This document shows positions 1-8,045 of a DNA stretch of 64,000 bases, piece after piece. The position numbers were made by a program, and so were the translations under genes. Source of the stretch: Bacteroidota bacterium (GTDB lineage Bacteria > Bacteroidota > Bacteroidia > Flavobacteriales > Flavobacteriaceae). Under the pieces are notes generated by a model. The model ran no database searches, had not been told where the DNA came from, and worked only from the letters and a program-made list of their open reading frames with translations. The stretch's first letter is position 1, and every line of letters begins with the position of its first letter. The stretch is from contig JAEWHE010000045.1 in the NCBI GenBank assembly GCA_023387965.1, forward strand, positions 121,822 through 185,821, in the 5' to 3' direction.

Positions 1-593
1 AAATATGGCAAAACTTCCGCTGGTAAAAAGGCTTCGATTTTTAATTTTTCTTCCAATAAATCTAAAGTTAAGACTTCGTTTTGCAACATTTTTCGCCAAT
101 TGGTTTTGTCCACAAAATGATTTTTCAGCGCGACTTCCGTGATTCCTGCGAGATACCGATTAGGAACTTCTATCACAGAAACTGCTTCGCAAGCACCTTG
201 ATCAATCCATCGTGTGGGAACTTGGGTTTTTCTGGTAACGCCAACTTTTACGTCGCTTGAAAGTGCCAAATAAACCACATGAGGTTGTAATTGCACCCGG
301 GTTTCGTAATCTAAATCTCTATCGGGAATGCCCAAATGCGCCGTGCTTAATTCCGGACGCATGATCCAATCGCCAACTGCAGGACTACTATAAAAGCAAT
401 CATAACAAAATCCCTGACGGAAAATTTTCTTCTTTTTGGCGCAATTCAAACATTGGTAACCTAAAAAACTAATTTCTACCGTTTTTCCGATGGCTTGATT
501 GACATTTAAAAAATTATTGTCGAACGTAAGAAAATACTGAATCGGATTAGCGAGTTCGGTTTCCATTTTAGAAAGTACACCTTGGTATTGCAT
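1..593 (-). CDS. DUF2797 domain protein, truncated by the window edge
   Basis: The minus frame is open from an ATG at 593 to base 1 with no stop, so the 3' end of the gene lies outside the window; about 197 residues are visible. The product starts MQYQGVLSKMETELANPIQY and has a zinc-ribbon-like cluster (CLNC, then CYDC about 15 residues later). This matches the DUF2797 family of Bacteroidetes and some Actinobacteria as I know it. The biochemical role is unknown; the four cysteines suggest a structural zinc site. No partner gene is visible downstream. Family assignment is fairly sure, function is not. Confidence 0.75.
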   Translation of the reverse strand, partial: MQYQGVLSKMETELANPIQYFLTFDNNFLNVNQAIGKTVEISFLGYQCLNCAKKKKIFRQGFCYDCFYSSPAVGDWIMRPELSTAHLGIPDRDLDYETRVQLQPHVVYLALSSDVKVGVTRKTQVPTRWIDQGACEAVSVIEVPNRYLAGITEVALKNHFVDKTNWRKMLQNEVLTLDLLEEKLKIEAFLPAEVLPY

Positions 594-596
594 TTT

Positions 597-624
597 GATT
601 TATGATTTTAGATATATGATTTGA
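597..624. repeat. Two 14-bp tandem units, GATTTATGATTTTA-like
   Basis: GATTTATGATTTTA (597-610) is followed directly by GATATATGATTTGA (611-624), and a further single unit lies near 786. The same heptad-based sequence recurs near 25842 (complementary), 42924 and 54883. It lies in the 333-bp non-coding stretch 594-926, where I see no gene. Confidence 0.6.
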
Positions 625-657
625 TTGAGTGATGAAGCAGGATTTTGTTTTAAACTT

Positions 658-788
658 TTGCCACAGATTATGGGATTTTTTAGATTTTCTCGCCACGAAT
701 TCACGAATTTGTTTTTCTATTATCCTTGGAATTTGGGATTTATTTATTGGAATTTTTTATTTGCCACAGATTAAGGGATTTTTTAGAT
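658..788. repeat. Pair of 28-bp direct repeats beginning TTGCCACAGATTA
   Basis: The copies at 658-685 and 761-788 differ at one base (TTATGGG against TTAAGGG). The intervening 75 bp include the short inverted element CACGAATTCACGAATT. I recall that TTGCCACAGATTA sequences are common between genes in Flavobacterium genomes. The rest of the gap 594-926 shows only AT-rich sequence. Confidence 0.6.
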
Positions 789-926
789 ATATGATTTACG
801 ACTGAAGCGTTTCGTGCTTATTGCCTTTTGCCTATTGCCTTTTTATCATTGTCTTCTAAAAACTTTTTTTTATTTTTGGTAAAGTTAGACATTCGAAAAA
901 AATTATACCTAACGCAACCCAAAAAA

Positions 927-2453
927 ATGGCGCTACCGATCATCAATTCGCTTGCGAGTTGGATTTTGAAAAAAAGAATCCATCAAATAGAATTGTTTTT
1001 AAAATACCCGAACGAAGTTCAGGAAGAATTGTTACTTAGCTTAGTTAAATCAGCCGAAAATACTTTTGTTGGTAAAAATTACGGCTTTTCGTCAATAAAA
1101 TCTTACAATGAATTTAGCAATCGAGTTCCGATTTCTACCTATGAAGATTTGGAACCCATGATTGAAAGAACCCGTTTAGGCGAGCAAAATGTTTTTTGGC
1201 ATACGCCAATTAAATGGTTTGCCAAATCCAGCGGAACAACGAATGCTAAAAGTAAATTCATTCCGGTAAGTAGCGAAGCTTTGGAGAATTGCCATTACAA
1301 AGCAAGTAAAGATTTGCTGAGTTTGTACTTGAATAACAACGAAGAATCCCAACTTTTCACCGGAAAAAGTTTGCGCCTTGGTGGAAGCAAACAATTGTAT
1401 GAAGACAACAACACTTTTTTTGGGGACCTTTCGGCGATATTGATTGACAACATGCCGATTTGGGCTGAATTCAGTTCCACGCCAAGCAATAAAGTTTCGC
1501 TGATGAGCGAATGGGAAACAAAAATTCCGGCGATTATTAAGGAAACAGTTCAGGAAAATGTAACCAGTTTTGCAGGCGTTCCGTCGTGGATGTTGGTCTT
1601 GATGAACAAAACTTTAGAAGCTACCGGAAAAGGAAATTTGCTCGAAATTTGGCCAAATCTTGAAGTTTATTTCCATGGTGGCGTGAGTTTTGAACCCTAT
1701 CGAAACCAATACAACAAAATTATTCCGAGCAAAGATTTTCAATATTACGAAATTTACAATGCTTCGGAAGGATTTTTTGCCATTCAGGATTTGAATGATT
1801 CCAGTGATTTGCTGTTGATGTTAGATTATGGCATTTTTTACGAATTTATTCCGATGGACACCTTTGGAACTCCGGATCAAAAAATCGTGCGACTTTCCGA
1901 AGTGGAAATCAACAAAAATTATGCGGTGGTAATCACTACAAATGCCGGTTTGTGGCGTTACATGATTGGCGATACCGTGAGATTTACGTCCCTGAACCCG
2001 TTTAGAATTCGCGTAAGCGGAAGAACCAAACACCATATTAATGTTTTTGGAGAAGAATTGATGGTAGAAAATACCGATAGGGCGATTGCTAAAACTTGTG
2101 CAACATTAAATTGTGAAGTGATGGATTACACCGTTGCTCCGGTTTTTATGGAAGGCAAAGAAAAAGGCGCTCACGAATGGATGGTTGAATTTAAGCATGA
2201 TCCGGAAGATATTGAAGCTTTTCGACAACTTTTGGATAAAAATTTGCAAGCCTTAAATTCTGATTACGAAGCGAAAAGACACAACAACATGACACTTAAT
2301 TTGTTGGTTTTAAATGTTTCCCGAAAAAATTTATTTTATGATTGGCTCAAAGAAAACGACAAATTAGGCGGACAACACAAGATTCCGAGATTGTCTAACC
2401 AAAGAAATTATTTAGAAGAATTAAAAGCCATGCAATATTCAGCAACATTGTAG
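927..2453 (+). CDS. GH3 auxin-responsive promoter family protein (ANL-type acyl-adenylating enzyme)
   Basis: The 508-residue protein has the adenylation signature SSGTTNAKSK (about residues 101-110), a second core motif around YNASEGFFAIQD and a hinge/C-terminal region around SGRTKHHINVFGEEL. Plant GH3 enzymes join amino acids to acyl acids through an acyl-adenylate. The substrate of bacterial members is mostly unknown, so the reaction here is inferred only by family. I chose ATG 927 because MALPIINSLASWILKK looks like a normal N-terminus; an upstream TTG at 828 would add 33 low-quality residues. A short lipoprotein gene follows 24 bp downstream. Confidence 0.8.
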   Translation: MALPIINSLASWILKKRIHQIELFLKYPNEVQEELLLSLVKSAENTFVGKNYGFSSIKSYNEFSNRVPISTYEDLEPMIERTRLGEQNVFWHTPIKWFAKSSGTTNAKSKFIPVSSEALENCHYKASKDLLSLYLNNNEESQLFTGKSLRLGGSKQLYEDNNTFFGDLSAILIDNMPIWAEFSSTPSNKVSLMSEWETKIPAIIKETVQENVTSFAGVPSWMLVLMNKTLEATGKGNLLEIWPNLEVYFHGGVSFEPYRNQYNKIIPSKDFQYYEIYNASEGFFAIQDLNDSSDLLLMLDYGIFYEFIPMDTFGTPDQKIVRLSEVEINKNYAVVITTNAGLWRYMIGDTVRFTSLNPFRIRVSGRTKHHINVFGEELMVENTDRAIAKTCATLNCEVMDYTVAPVFMEGKEKGAHEWMVEFKHDPEDIEAFRQLLDKNLQALNSDYEAKRHNNMTLNLLVLNVSRKNLFYDWLKENDKLGGQHKIPRLSNQRNYLEELKAMQYSATL

Positions 2454-2477
2454 CGTTATGGTTGTAAATTTTTAAAA

Positions 2478-2651
2478 ATGAATAAATTACGCTATTTTTT
2501 AGCTTCCCTATTTTTAGTTTCTCTGGTATCTTGCGGACCGAAAAGATTTAGTTGCGGACCGAAAAGATTTTGCAAAACCACAGAAAAATCAGAAACAAAA
2601 AATCCCATCGCATTGATGGGATTTTTTTATGGAACAGCCACTTTCATCTGA
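2478..2651 (+). CDS. Very small predicted lipoprotein with a duplicated CGPKRF motif
   Basis: The 57-residue frame starts MNKLRYFLASLFLVSLVSC, a classic lipoprotein signal with the lipobox cysteine at about residue 19. The mature part reads CGPKRF-S-CGPKRF-C, a tandem copy of a cysteine-containing heptad. The frame continues through the terminator hairpin at 2597-2628 to a TGA at 2649-2651, so the last residues are encoded by the stem. It overlaps the 3' end of the convergent kinase gene. Similar tiny lipoproteins exist in Flavobacteria, but I know of no function. Translation is plausible, not proven. Confidence 0.5.
   Translation: MNKLRYFLASLFLVSLVSCGPKRFSCGPKRFCKTTEKSETKNPIALMGFFYGTATFI
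2597..2628. terminator. Bidirectional rho-independent terminator
   Basis: AATCCCATC (2601-2609) and GATGGGATT (2615-2623) form a 9-bp stem with a 5-nt loop, flanked by A and T runs on both sides. It separates the plus-strand GH3/lipoprotein unit from the minus-strand lipid kinase and can serve both. Confidence 0.85.
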
Positions 2652-3502
2652 TTTTTTAAAATAGAAATATCAAGTCGCGAAACTTCTTCGCAATATTCAC
2701 CATCAACTTGGAAACTTACAGGTTTTTCGGTTTCAATAACGGCTTTTTGGGTAGAAATAATTTCAACATCGCCACTTTCTACCGGAATATTTCCGGCTAA
2801 AATTTTGGTGAAAACCACAATATCCAAATTTTTTAAAATCACAATTTCAAAATTTCCGTCATTCATTTTCCCGTCAGGGTTGATAACCACTCCGGTTCCG
2901 TATTTTTGGGAATTAGCAATCACAATCATCCGCGCTTCGGTTTCAATGTTTTCACCATTTGCGGAAATTTTTGCCAAAAACGGCCCATTCCTTTCTGCCA
3001 AAGTGGTAATCGCTTGCAAAGCATAGCCTAATTTCCCTCTAATCGAACTGTTTTCGTAGTTTTTTACCAATTCGGCATTAAGACCAACATCGCTTAAGTG
3101 CAGACTTTTTTTACCGTTGATGCATACCATGTCCATTTCCATGGCGTCGTTTTCAAAGGCAATTTTAATATTTTCGAGCATATCATCGGGTAAACCTAAA
3201 TCTACCGCCAAACCATTCGCCGAACCTGCGGGTAAAATTCCGATAATCACTTCTAAATCGTGCAACGCTTCGGCCACCATTTTAACCGTGCCGTCGCCTC
3301 CCGCCACTAAAACTCTTTCGGCATTTACTTTTTTTTGCAGTTCCAAAATGTTTTGTTCGTCATCATCTCCGGTAGTTTCATATACTTCCAAATCAATATT
3401 TTTTGCAGTTGCAAAATCAGTCACAGCCTCGATTAATTCGGCTTTATCTTCATCTCCCGAAATTGGGTTTACCACTAATAAAACGGTTTTATTCGGTTTC
3501 AT
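2627..3502 (-). CDS. Diacylglycerol/lipid kinase family protein (YegS/BmrU type)
   Basis: This is a 291-residue soluble kinase. The DAGK catalytic motif GGDGTVKMVAEAL lies near residues 68-80, preceded by VNPISGDEDK and followed by GILPAGSANGLA, the usual order in the YegS/DgkB-like family. Members phosphorylate diacylglycerol or related lipids at the membrane, making phosphatidate; the exact lipid cannot be told from sequence. The ATG at 3502 gives the expected N-terminus MKPNKTVLLVVNP. It is divergent from an App1-type phosphatidate phosphatase gene 65 bp away, which would catalyse the reverse conversion. Confidence 0.85.
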   Translation of the reverse strand: MKPNKTVLLVVNPISGDEDKAELIEAVTDFATAKNIDLEVYETTGDDDEQNILELQKKVNAERVLVAGGDGTVKMVAEALHDLEVIIGILPAGSANGLAVDLGLPDDMLENIKIAFENDAMEMDMVCINGKKSLHLSDVGLNAELVKNYENSSIRGKLGYALQAITTLAERNGPFLAKISANGENIETEARMIVIANSQKYGTGVVINPDGKMNDGNFEIVILKNLDIVVFTKILAGNIPVESGDVEIISTQKAVIETEKPVSFQVDGEYCEEVSRLDISILKNQMKVAVP

Positions 3503-3567
3503 ACTTTTTAATTTGCGACGATTTTTGTAAATTGTTGTATCGCAATCTAAATATACATCTTTTTTTT

Positions 3568-4542
3568 ATGAAGCCAATCTTAAAATTATACCGCGGTTAT
3601 GCAAACGATCAGGAGCTTATTGTGATGGGACACGTTTTTAAACCCACGACTAAAACTGATTACGATTTTCAGAAAAAAAATTTTAAAAATGCCGTTTCGG
3701 TAATTCGTATGTTTCGGATTAAAACCCAGCAAAATGCGTCGGTATATTTGGAACACAACGGGTTGAAAATTCACACCAAAACCTTAGACGATGGTTATTT
3801 TAAATTTTGTATTCCGCTCAACAAAGATTTGGCTTATGGTTGGAACGAATACCGCGTGAGCATTTACCACGACCAAAAAGAAATTACGGTGAAAGGAAAG
3901 TATGTTCGCCCACATGAAGGAGATTTGGGTTTTATCAGCGATATTGACGACACTTTTTTGGTTTCGCATACGCGGAATATTCTTAAAAAAATGTATATTT
4001 TATTGTTCAGAAATGTAAACGACCGCAAAATTTTTGAAGATGTAGTACCGCATTACCAAGCCTTGAGTTCTGCTGGAAGAGATAGCGATGCCGAGAAAAA
4101 TGCGTTTTTTTATGTATCGAGTAGCGAATGGAATTTGTATCGTTTTATTACAAAATTTGCCGAGCTACATGAATTGCCTAAAGCGGTTTTACTGTTAAAA
4201 GACATTAAAACCAGTTTGATGGATTTTTTCTTCACAGGAAGAGGCGATCACGACCATAAATTTGACAAAATCAAACATATATTAGAGTTTTATCCGCATT
4301 TGAAATATGTGTTGTTAGGCGATGATTCGCAACATGATCCTTTTTTATATGAAGATATTTGCAAAATTTTCCCGATTACGGTAAAAGCCGTTTACATCCG
4401 CCAAACCGGAAGTTCGAAAAAACAGAAAGCCATTGACGCTCTCAAAAACATGGAAAGCATGGGAGTTGACACTTGTTATTTTAGAGAAAGTAGCGAAGCT
4501 TTGTCGCATTCTGAGAAAATTGGGATTATTGCGGCACATTAA
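3568..4542 (+). CDS. App1-family phosphatidate phosphatase (DUF2183)
   Basis: The 324-residue protein carries the HAD-like catalytic motif DIDDT (in GFISDIDDTFLVS) typical of the App1 catalytic domain. An N-terminal beta-rich region precedes it, and later conserved blocks (FFTGRGDHDHK, LLGDDSQHDP) follow. Yeast App1 is a magnesium-dependent phosphatidate phosphatase; the same activity is inferred here. ATG 3568 gives MKPILKLYRGYAN; an upstream TTG at 3403 would run back into the divergent kinase gene and is rejected. Pairing with the lipid kinase suggests control of the phosphatidate/diacylglycerol balance. Confidence 0.8.
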   Translation: MKPILKLYRGYANDQELIVMGHVFKPTTKTDYDFQKKNFKNAVSVIRMFRIKTQQNASVYLEHNGLKIHTKTLDDGYFKFCIPLNKDLAYGWNEYRVSIYHDQKEITVKGKYVRPHEGDLGFISDIDDTFLVSHTRNILKKMYILLFRNVNDRKIFEDVVPHYQALSSAGRDSDAEKNAFFYVSSSEWNLYRFITKFAELHELPKAVLLLKDIKTSLMDFFFTGRGDHDHKFDKIKHILEFYPHLKYVLLGDDSQHDPFLYEDICKIFPITVKAVYIRQTGSSKKQKAIDALKNMESMGVDTCYFRESSEALSHSEKIGIIAAH

Positions 4543-4544
4543 AA

Positions 4545-4573
4545 TCCAAAAAAACACGGCTTTTGACCGTGTT
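4545..4573 (-). terminator. Terminator of the ABC-F gene
   Basis: AACACGG (4553-4559) pairs with CCGTGTT (4567-4573). Read on the minus strand, the stem is followed by a run of seven T, so it ends the ABC-F transcript. It may also stop the convergent App1 transcript, but the plus-strand T tract is poor. Confidence 0.75.
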
Positions 4574-4578
4574 CTATT

Positions 4579-6483
4579 CTATCCCTCAAGTTCCAACTGT
4601 ATCATTTCCCAATCTTCTAAAAGTTGGTCAAGGTCTTTTTTCTTTTTGTTGTAAGCCGTAAAAAACGCAGCGTCTTCAATGTGTTTGTCGTAGTTGGAAG
4701 CGAGCATTTTATCGTCGTTTTGGATATCGGTTTCCAATTGCTTGATTTGGCTTTCCACTTTACTCAATTTATTTTGCAACGCCTTGTTTTTCTTTTGTTC
4801 TTCGTATGAAAGCGATTTGTTTTCCTTTGGAACTTCGGCTTTCACTACGTCTTTCTTTTCCACTTCACGCATGTTTTCCAGATTTCGCTGTTCGAGGAAA
4901 AAATTAATATCACCTAAATATTCTTTGATTTTCTGGTCTTTGAATTCGTATACGATGTTTGACATTCCTTGCAAGAAATCACGGTCGTGGGAAACCAGTA
5001 AAAGCGTGCCTTCATATTGTTGCAAAGCGGCTTTCAAAACATTTTTCGATTTAATATCCAAGTGATTTGTAGGTTCGTCCATCACCAAAACGTTAATCGG
5101 CTGAAGCAATAATTTACAAAGCGCCAATCGGTTTCGTTCACCTCCGGAAAGCACTTTTACCTTTTTTTCCACATCATCACCTCTAAACAAAAAAGCACCC
5201 AACATATCCCGAACTTTCGAGCGGTTAGAATCGTTTGCGGCATCTTGCATGGTTTGCAAAAGTGTAATTTCGCCGTCTAAATATTCGGCTTGGTTTTGGG
5301 CAAAATATCCCAGTTGCACGTTATGCCCCAATTTGATGGTTCCGGTGTAATCGATGTCTTTTACAATGGCTTTGATAAAAGTTGATTTTCCCTGACCATT
5401 TTGCCCCACAAAAGCAATTTTACTTCCTCTTTCCACCAAAAGCGAAATGTCCTTCAAAATGGTTTTTTCGCCGTATTTTTTTGTCACTTCTTCGGCTTCA
5501 ACCACCACTCTACCTGGTGTGATAGAAACGGGAAAAGAAATATTCATTACCGAATTATCGTCTTCATCAACCTCAATTCTTTCTACTTTGTCTAATTTTT
5601 TAATCAGCGATTGTGCCATTGAAGATTTCGTAGCGCTATAACGGAAACGTTCAATCAATTTTTGGGTTTCTTCAATTTTTTTAGCCTGATTTTTTTGCGT
5701 AGCCAATTGCTTTTCGCGAATTTCCTGACGCAATTCTAAATATTGCGAATACGGTTTGTTGAAATCATAGGCTTTTCCAAGGGAAATTTCGATGGTTCGA
5801 TTGGTTACGTTGTCCAAAAACATTTTGTCGTGAGAAACAATCACCACAACACCCGGGAAGGTTTTCAAGAAATTTTCCAACCAAATTATCGACTCAATAT
5901 CCAAGTGGTTGGTAGGTTCATCCAAAAGTAAAATATCGTTCGATTGCAAGAGTAGTTTTGCCAATTCAATTCGCATTCTCCAACCTCCGGAAAAAGTTTC
6001 GGTTTGGTTGTTAAAATCTTCTCGTTTGAAACCCAAACCTAACAAAATTCGCTCGGTATTTCCCACATAATTATAACCGTCGAGCAATTCAAATCGATGG
6101 GTCAAATCTGACAAATCTTCAATTAATTTGGAGTAAGATTCACTTTCATAATCGGTTCTTTCTACCAATTGCTGATTGATATCGGCCAATCTTTTTTCTA
6201 CAATTTTAATTTCGGTAAAAGCTTCATAGGCTTCTTCAAGTACGGTTCTACCTTGTTCAAAATCAATATCTTGTCGCAAAAACCCAATCTTCACTTCTTT
6301 TTCGGTTGCGATGCTTCCGGAATCTGGTGCAATGTCTCTTGCCAAAATTTTGAGCATGGTGGATTTTCCGGCTCCATTTTTTCCAACAAGACCTACGCGA
6401 TCTCCTGAATTTAAACGAAAAGTGATTTCTTCAAATAAATAAGTTCCTCCAAAAGAAACCGATAAATTGTGGATATTTAACAT
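4579..6483 (-). CDS. ABC-F family ATP-binding cassette protein
   Basis: The 634-residue protein has two ABC ATPase domains and no membrane segment. Walker A motifs are GKNGAGKS (about 34-41) and GQNGQGKS (about 360), signature motifs FSGGWRMRIELAKLL and LSGGERNRLALCKLL, and Walker B/D-loops both LDEPTNHLD-like. A charged linker joins the domains and a coiled coil forms the last ~90 residues, as in Uup/YdiF-type members. ABC-F proteins act on the ribosome (elongation, quality control or antibiotic protection); which role applies here cannot be told. Monocistronic, with its own promoter and terminator. Confidence 0.9.
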   Translation of the reverse strand: MLNIHNLSVSFGGTYLFEEITFRLNSGDRVGLVGKNGAGKSTMLKILARDIAPDSGSIATEKEVKIGFLRQDIDFEQGRTVLEEAYEAFTEIKIVEKRLADINQQLVERTDYESESYSKLIEDLSDLTHRFELLDGYNYVGNTERILLGLGFKREDFNNQTETFSGGWRMRIELAKLLLQSNDILLLDEPTNHLDIESIIWLENFLKTFPGVVVIVSHDKMFLDNVTNRTIEISLGKAYDFNKPYSQYLELRQEIREKQLATQKNQAKKIEETQKLIERFRYSATKSSMAQSLIKKLDKVERIEVDEDDNSVMNISFPVSITPGRVVVEAEEVTKKYGEKTILKDISLLVERGSKIAFVGQNGQGKSTFIKAIVKDIDYTGTIKLGHNVQLGYFAQNQAEYLDGEITLLQTMQDAANDSNRSKVRDMLGAFLFRGDDVEKKVKVLSGGERNRLALCKLLLQPINVLVMDEPTNHLDIKSKNVLKAALQQYEGTLLLVSHDRDFLQGMSNIVYEFKDQKIKEYLGDINFFLEQRNLENMREVEKKDVVKAEVPKENKSLSYEEQKKNKALQNKLSKVESQIKQLETDIQNDDKMLASNYDKHIEDAAFFTAYNKKKKDLDQLLEDWEMIQLELEG

Positions 6484-6504
6484 GATTTGATGATTTGTAA
6501 TGCG

Positions 6505-6523
6505 TAAATTTGCAGCAAAATTA
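6505..6523. promoter_or_regulatory. Overlapping divergent promoter elements (ABC-F and DUF983)
   Basis: TAAATTTG (6505-6512, plus) and TAATTTTG (minus strand, 6523-6516) both match the Bacteroidetes -7 element TAnnTTTG. They point away from each other toward DUF983 and the ABC-F gene. No well-spaced -33 TTG was found for either, so this is a tentative call. Confidence 0.45.
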
Positions 6524-6545
6524 CTACTCCTAAAATATTTTGCAA

Positions 6546-6929
6546 ATGTTTAAAAAAGGAACCAAACTCAATAGCATTTTAACAGGAACGTGCCCAAAAT
6601 GCCAAAATGAAAAAATGTACGTCAATCCTAATCCATTTGTTTTAACCGAAGTTTTCAAAATGCATGAGCATTGTGGACATTGTGGGCAAAAGTACAAAAT
6701 TGAACCGTCTTTTTTCTATGGTGCGATGTATGTAAGTTATGGCGTGGGAATTGCATTTGGCGTTGCGGCATTTATTGTTTCGTATTTTTTCTTCAATAGC
6801 AATTTAAAAACGGCGTTTATTGCGATTATTGCTACCTTGGTGATTTTTATGCCAATAATCATGCGATTGTCGAGAAATATTTGGATTAACTTTTTTGTCG
6901 ATTATAATCCTGCCGAAGCAAAAAAATAA
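6546..6929 (+). CDS. DUF983 family membrane protein
   Basis: The 127-residue protein begins with a zinc-ribbon-like pair of motifs (CPKC near residue 15, CGHCG near 41). Two hydrophobic segments follow, at about 62-82 (starting VSYGVGIAFGVAAF) and about 90-108. This is the DUF983 layout; its function is unknown, although DUF983 genes are often found near cytochrome oxidase assembly genes in other phyla. ATG 6546 gives MFKKGTKLNSILTG; the in-frame TTG two codons earlier is less likely. Its stop abuts the stop of the convergent FAD oxidoreductase with no gap. Confidence 0.8.
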   Translation: MFKKGTKLNSILTGTCPKCQNEKMYVNPNPFVLTEVFKMHEHCGHCGQKYKIEPSFFYGAMYVSYGVGIAFGVAAFIVSYFFFNSNLKTAFIAIIATLVIFMPIIMRLSRNIWINFFVDYNPAEAKK

Positions 6930-7979
6930 CTACCAGATTATTTTCTTGAACCTTTTTATGCTGGCTTCAGAATCGATTTCTGTATTTTTTTCAATGGAAT
7001 CAAATAATTGAAGCGCTAAATGCGGTCCAATCATCACACCTCGCGTCCCTAAACCATTTAGAATATGTACGTTTGAATGTTTGGGATGTGTTCCTGCCAA
7101 AGGTTTGCGGTCTTTAGTTGTCGGGCGAATTCCAGCCACATGATCGACGATTTCAAAGTCTAGTGAAACGATAGATTGCAAACTTTCAATTAATTCTTTT
7201 TTACCTTCAATTGTGGGAACGTTTGTTTTGTCTTCCCAATTGTAAGTGGCGCCAACTTTGTACAAATCATTCCCTAAAGGCATGATAAATACGGAAGATT
7301 TGATGACGGCATCGAGATTAAGGTTTGGAATTTTTACCAAAAGTAATTCGCCTTTGGTTCCAATGATAGGTAAATTATTAAAAAACGGATTGTTTACCAC
7401 CCCGAAACCTTCTGCGAAGACAATATTTTTTGCTTGAATATTTTGGTATTGAACATACTCTGGAAATATCTGAAGTTCCTCAAAATGAAAAGAATTTTCT
7501 TGTAGCAAATTATTTTTTCTGAGCCAATTTCGATATTCCTTAAGTAACAATGCGGTATCCACATAACCAGTTTTCAGGATTTCTCCGAAACCGAAAGGAG
7601 CTGCAATTCCGTTATAATTTTTGTAAATAATTTCGGGCGATAGAAATTCCTCAAGTTCGCGCTTGTCGCTTGCATGGATAAAATCATTTTGCTCTTCGGC
7701 TGAAAATATTTTTCTAAAAAACCGAATCGGGAAATTAATTTCAATGCCCAATCTATTTTCAACGGCATCATAAAACGAATCTAACAATTGCAATTGCTTA
7801 CTTGCTTTCCATGCTTTTGTGTACCGTTTTAAAATTACAGCGTTGTACATTCCGCCAGCAACTGTAGAAGAGTTCTGCGAATTATTGTCAAACAGAATGA
7901 TGTTTTTATTATTTTGAAGAGCGGTTTCGGCGAAAGAAATTCCTGCCAACCCCGAACCCACAATTATGTAGTCTATCAT
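6930..7979 (-). CDS. FAD-dependent oxidoreductase (DAO family)
   Basis: The 349-residue protein starts MIDYIIVGSGLAG, with the dinucleotide-binding GxGxxG at residues 8-13, and ends with the family's second FAD contact region (VAGIRPTTKDRKPLAG and LNGLGTRGVMIGPHLA). These are features of the D-amino-acid oxidase/glycine oxidase superfamily. The substrate is unknown; the enzyme probably oxidises a secondary or primary amine. It has no signal peptide and is likely cytoplasmic. It is a single gene downstream of the gldN terminator. Confidence 0.8.
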   Translation of the reverse strand: MIDYIIVGSGLAGISFAETALQNNKNIILFDNNSQNSSTVAGGMYNAVILKRYTKAWKASKQLQLLDSFYDAVENRLGIEINFPIRFFRKIFSAEEQNDFIHASDKRELEEFLSPEIIYKNYNGIAAPFGFGEILKTGYVDTALLLKEYRNWLRKNNLLQENSFHFEELQIFPEYVQYQNIQAKNIVFAEGFGVVNNPFFNNLPIIGTKGELLLVKIPNLNLDAVIKSSVFIMPLGNDLYKVGATYNWEDKTNVPTIEGKKELIESLQSIVSLDFEIVDHVAGIRPTTKDRKPLAGTHPKHSNVHILNGLGTRGVMIGPHLALQLFDSIEKNTEIDSEASIKRFKKIIW

Positions 7980-7990
7980 GGTACAAAAAT

Positions 7991-8020
7991 AAAAAACTCC
8001 CGCTGTTAAGCAGGAGTTTT
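7991..8020 (-). terminator. Terminator of the gldKLMN operon
   Basis: On the minus strand CTCCTGC pairs with GCGGGAG across a 6-nt loop, flanked by AAAA/TTTT and followed by a T-rich tract. It lies 26 bp after the gldN stop. Confidence 0.8.
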
Positions 8021-8045
8021 ATGTTGTAATTGGAGAAAATTTTAA

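Noticed and set aside
828..926. Upstream extension of the GH3 gene from a TTG
   Set aside because: The added residues look non-coding and hydrophobic, and ATG 927 gives the normal family N-terminus.
3117..3530. 137-codon plus-strand frame opposite the lipid kinase
   Set aside because: It is antisense to a well-supported kinase gene and has low-complexity Ser/Ile/Lys composition, as expected of a shadow frame.
4694..5065. 123-codon plus-strand frame opposite the ABC-F gene
   Set aside because: Antisense to conserved ABC motifs; Ser/Phe-rich shadow sequence.
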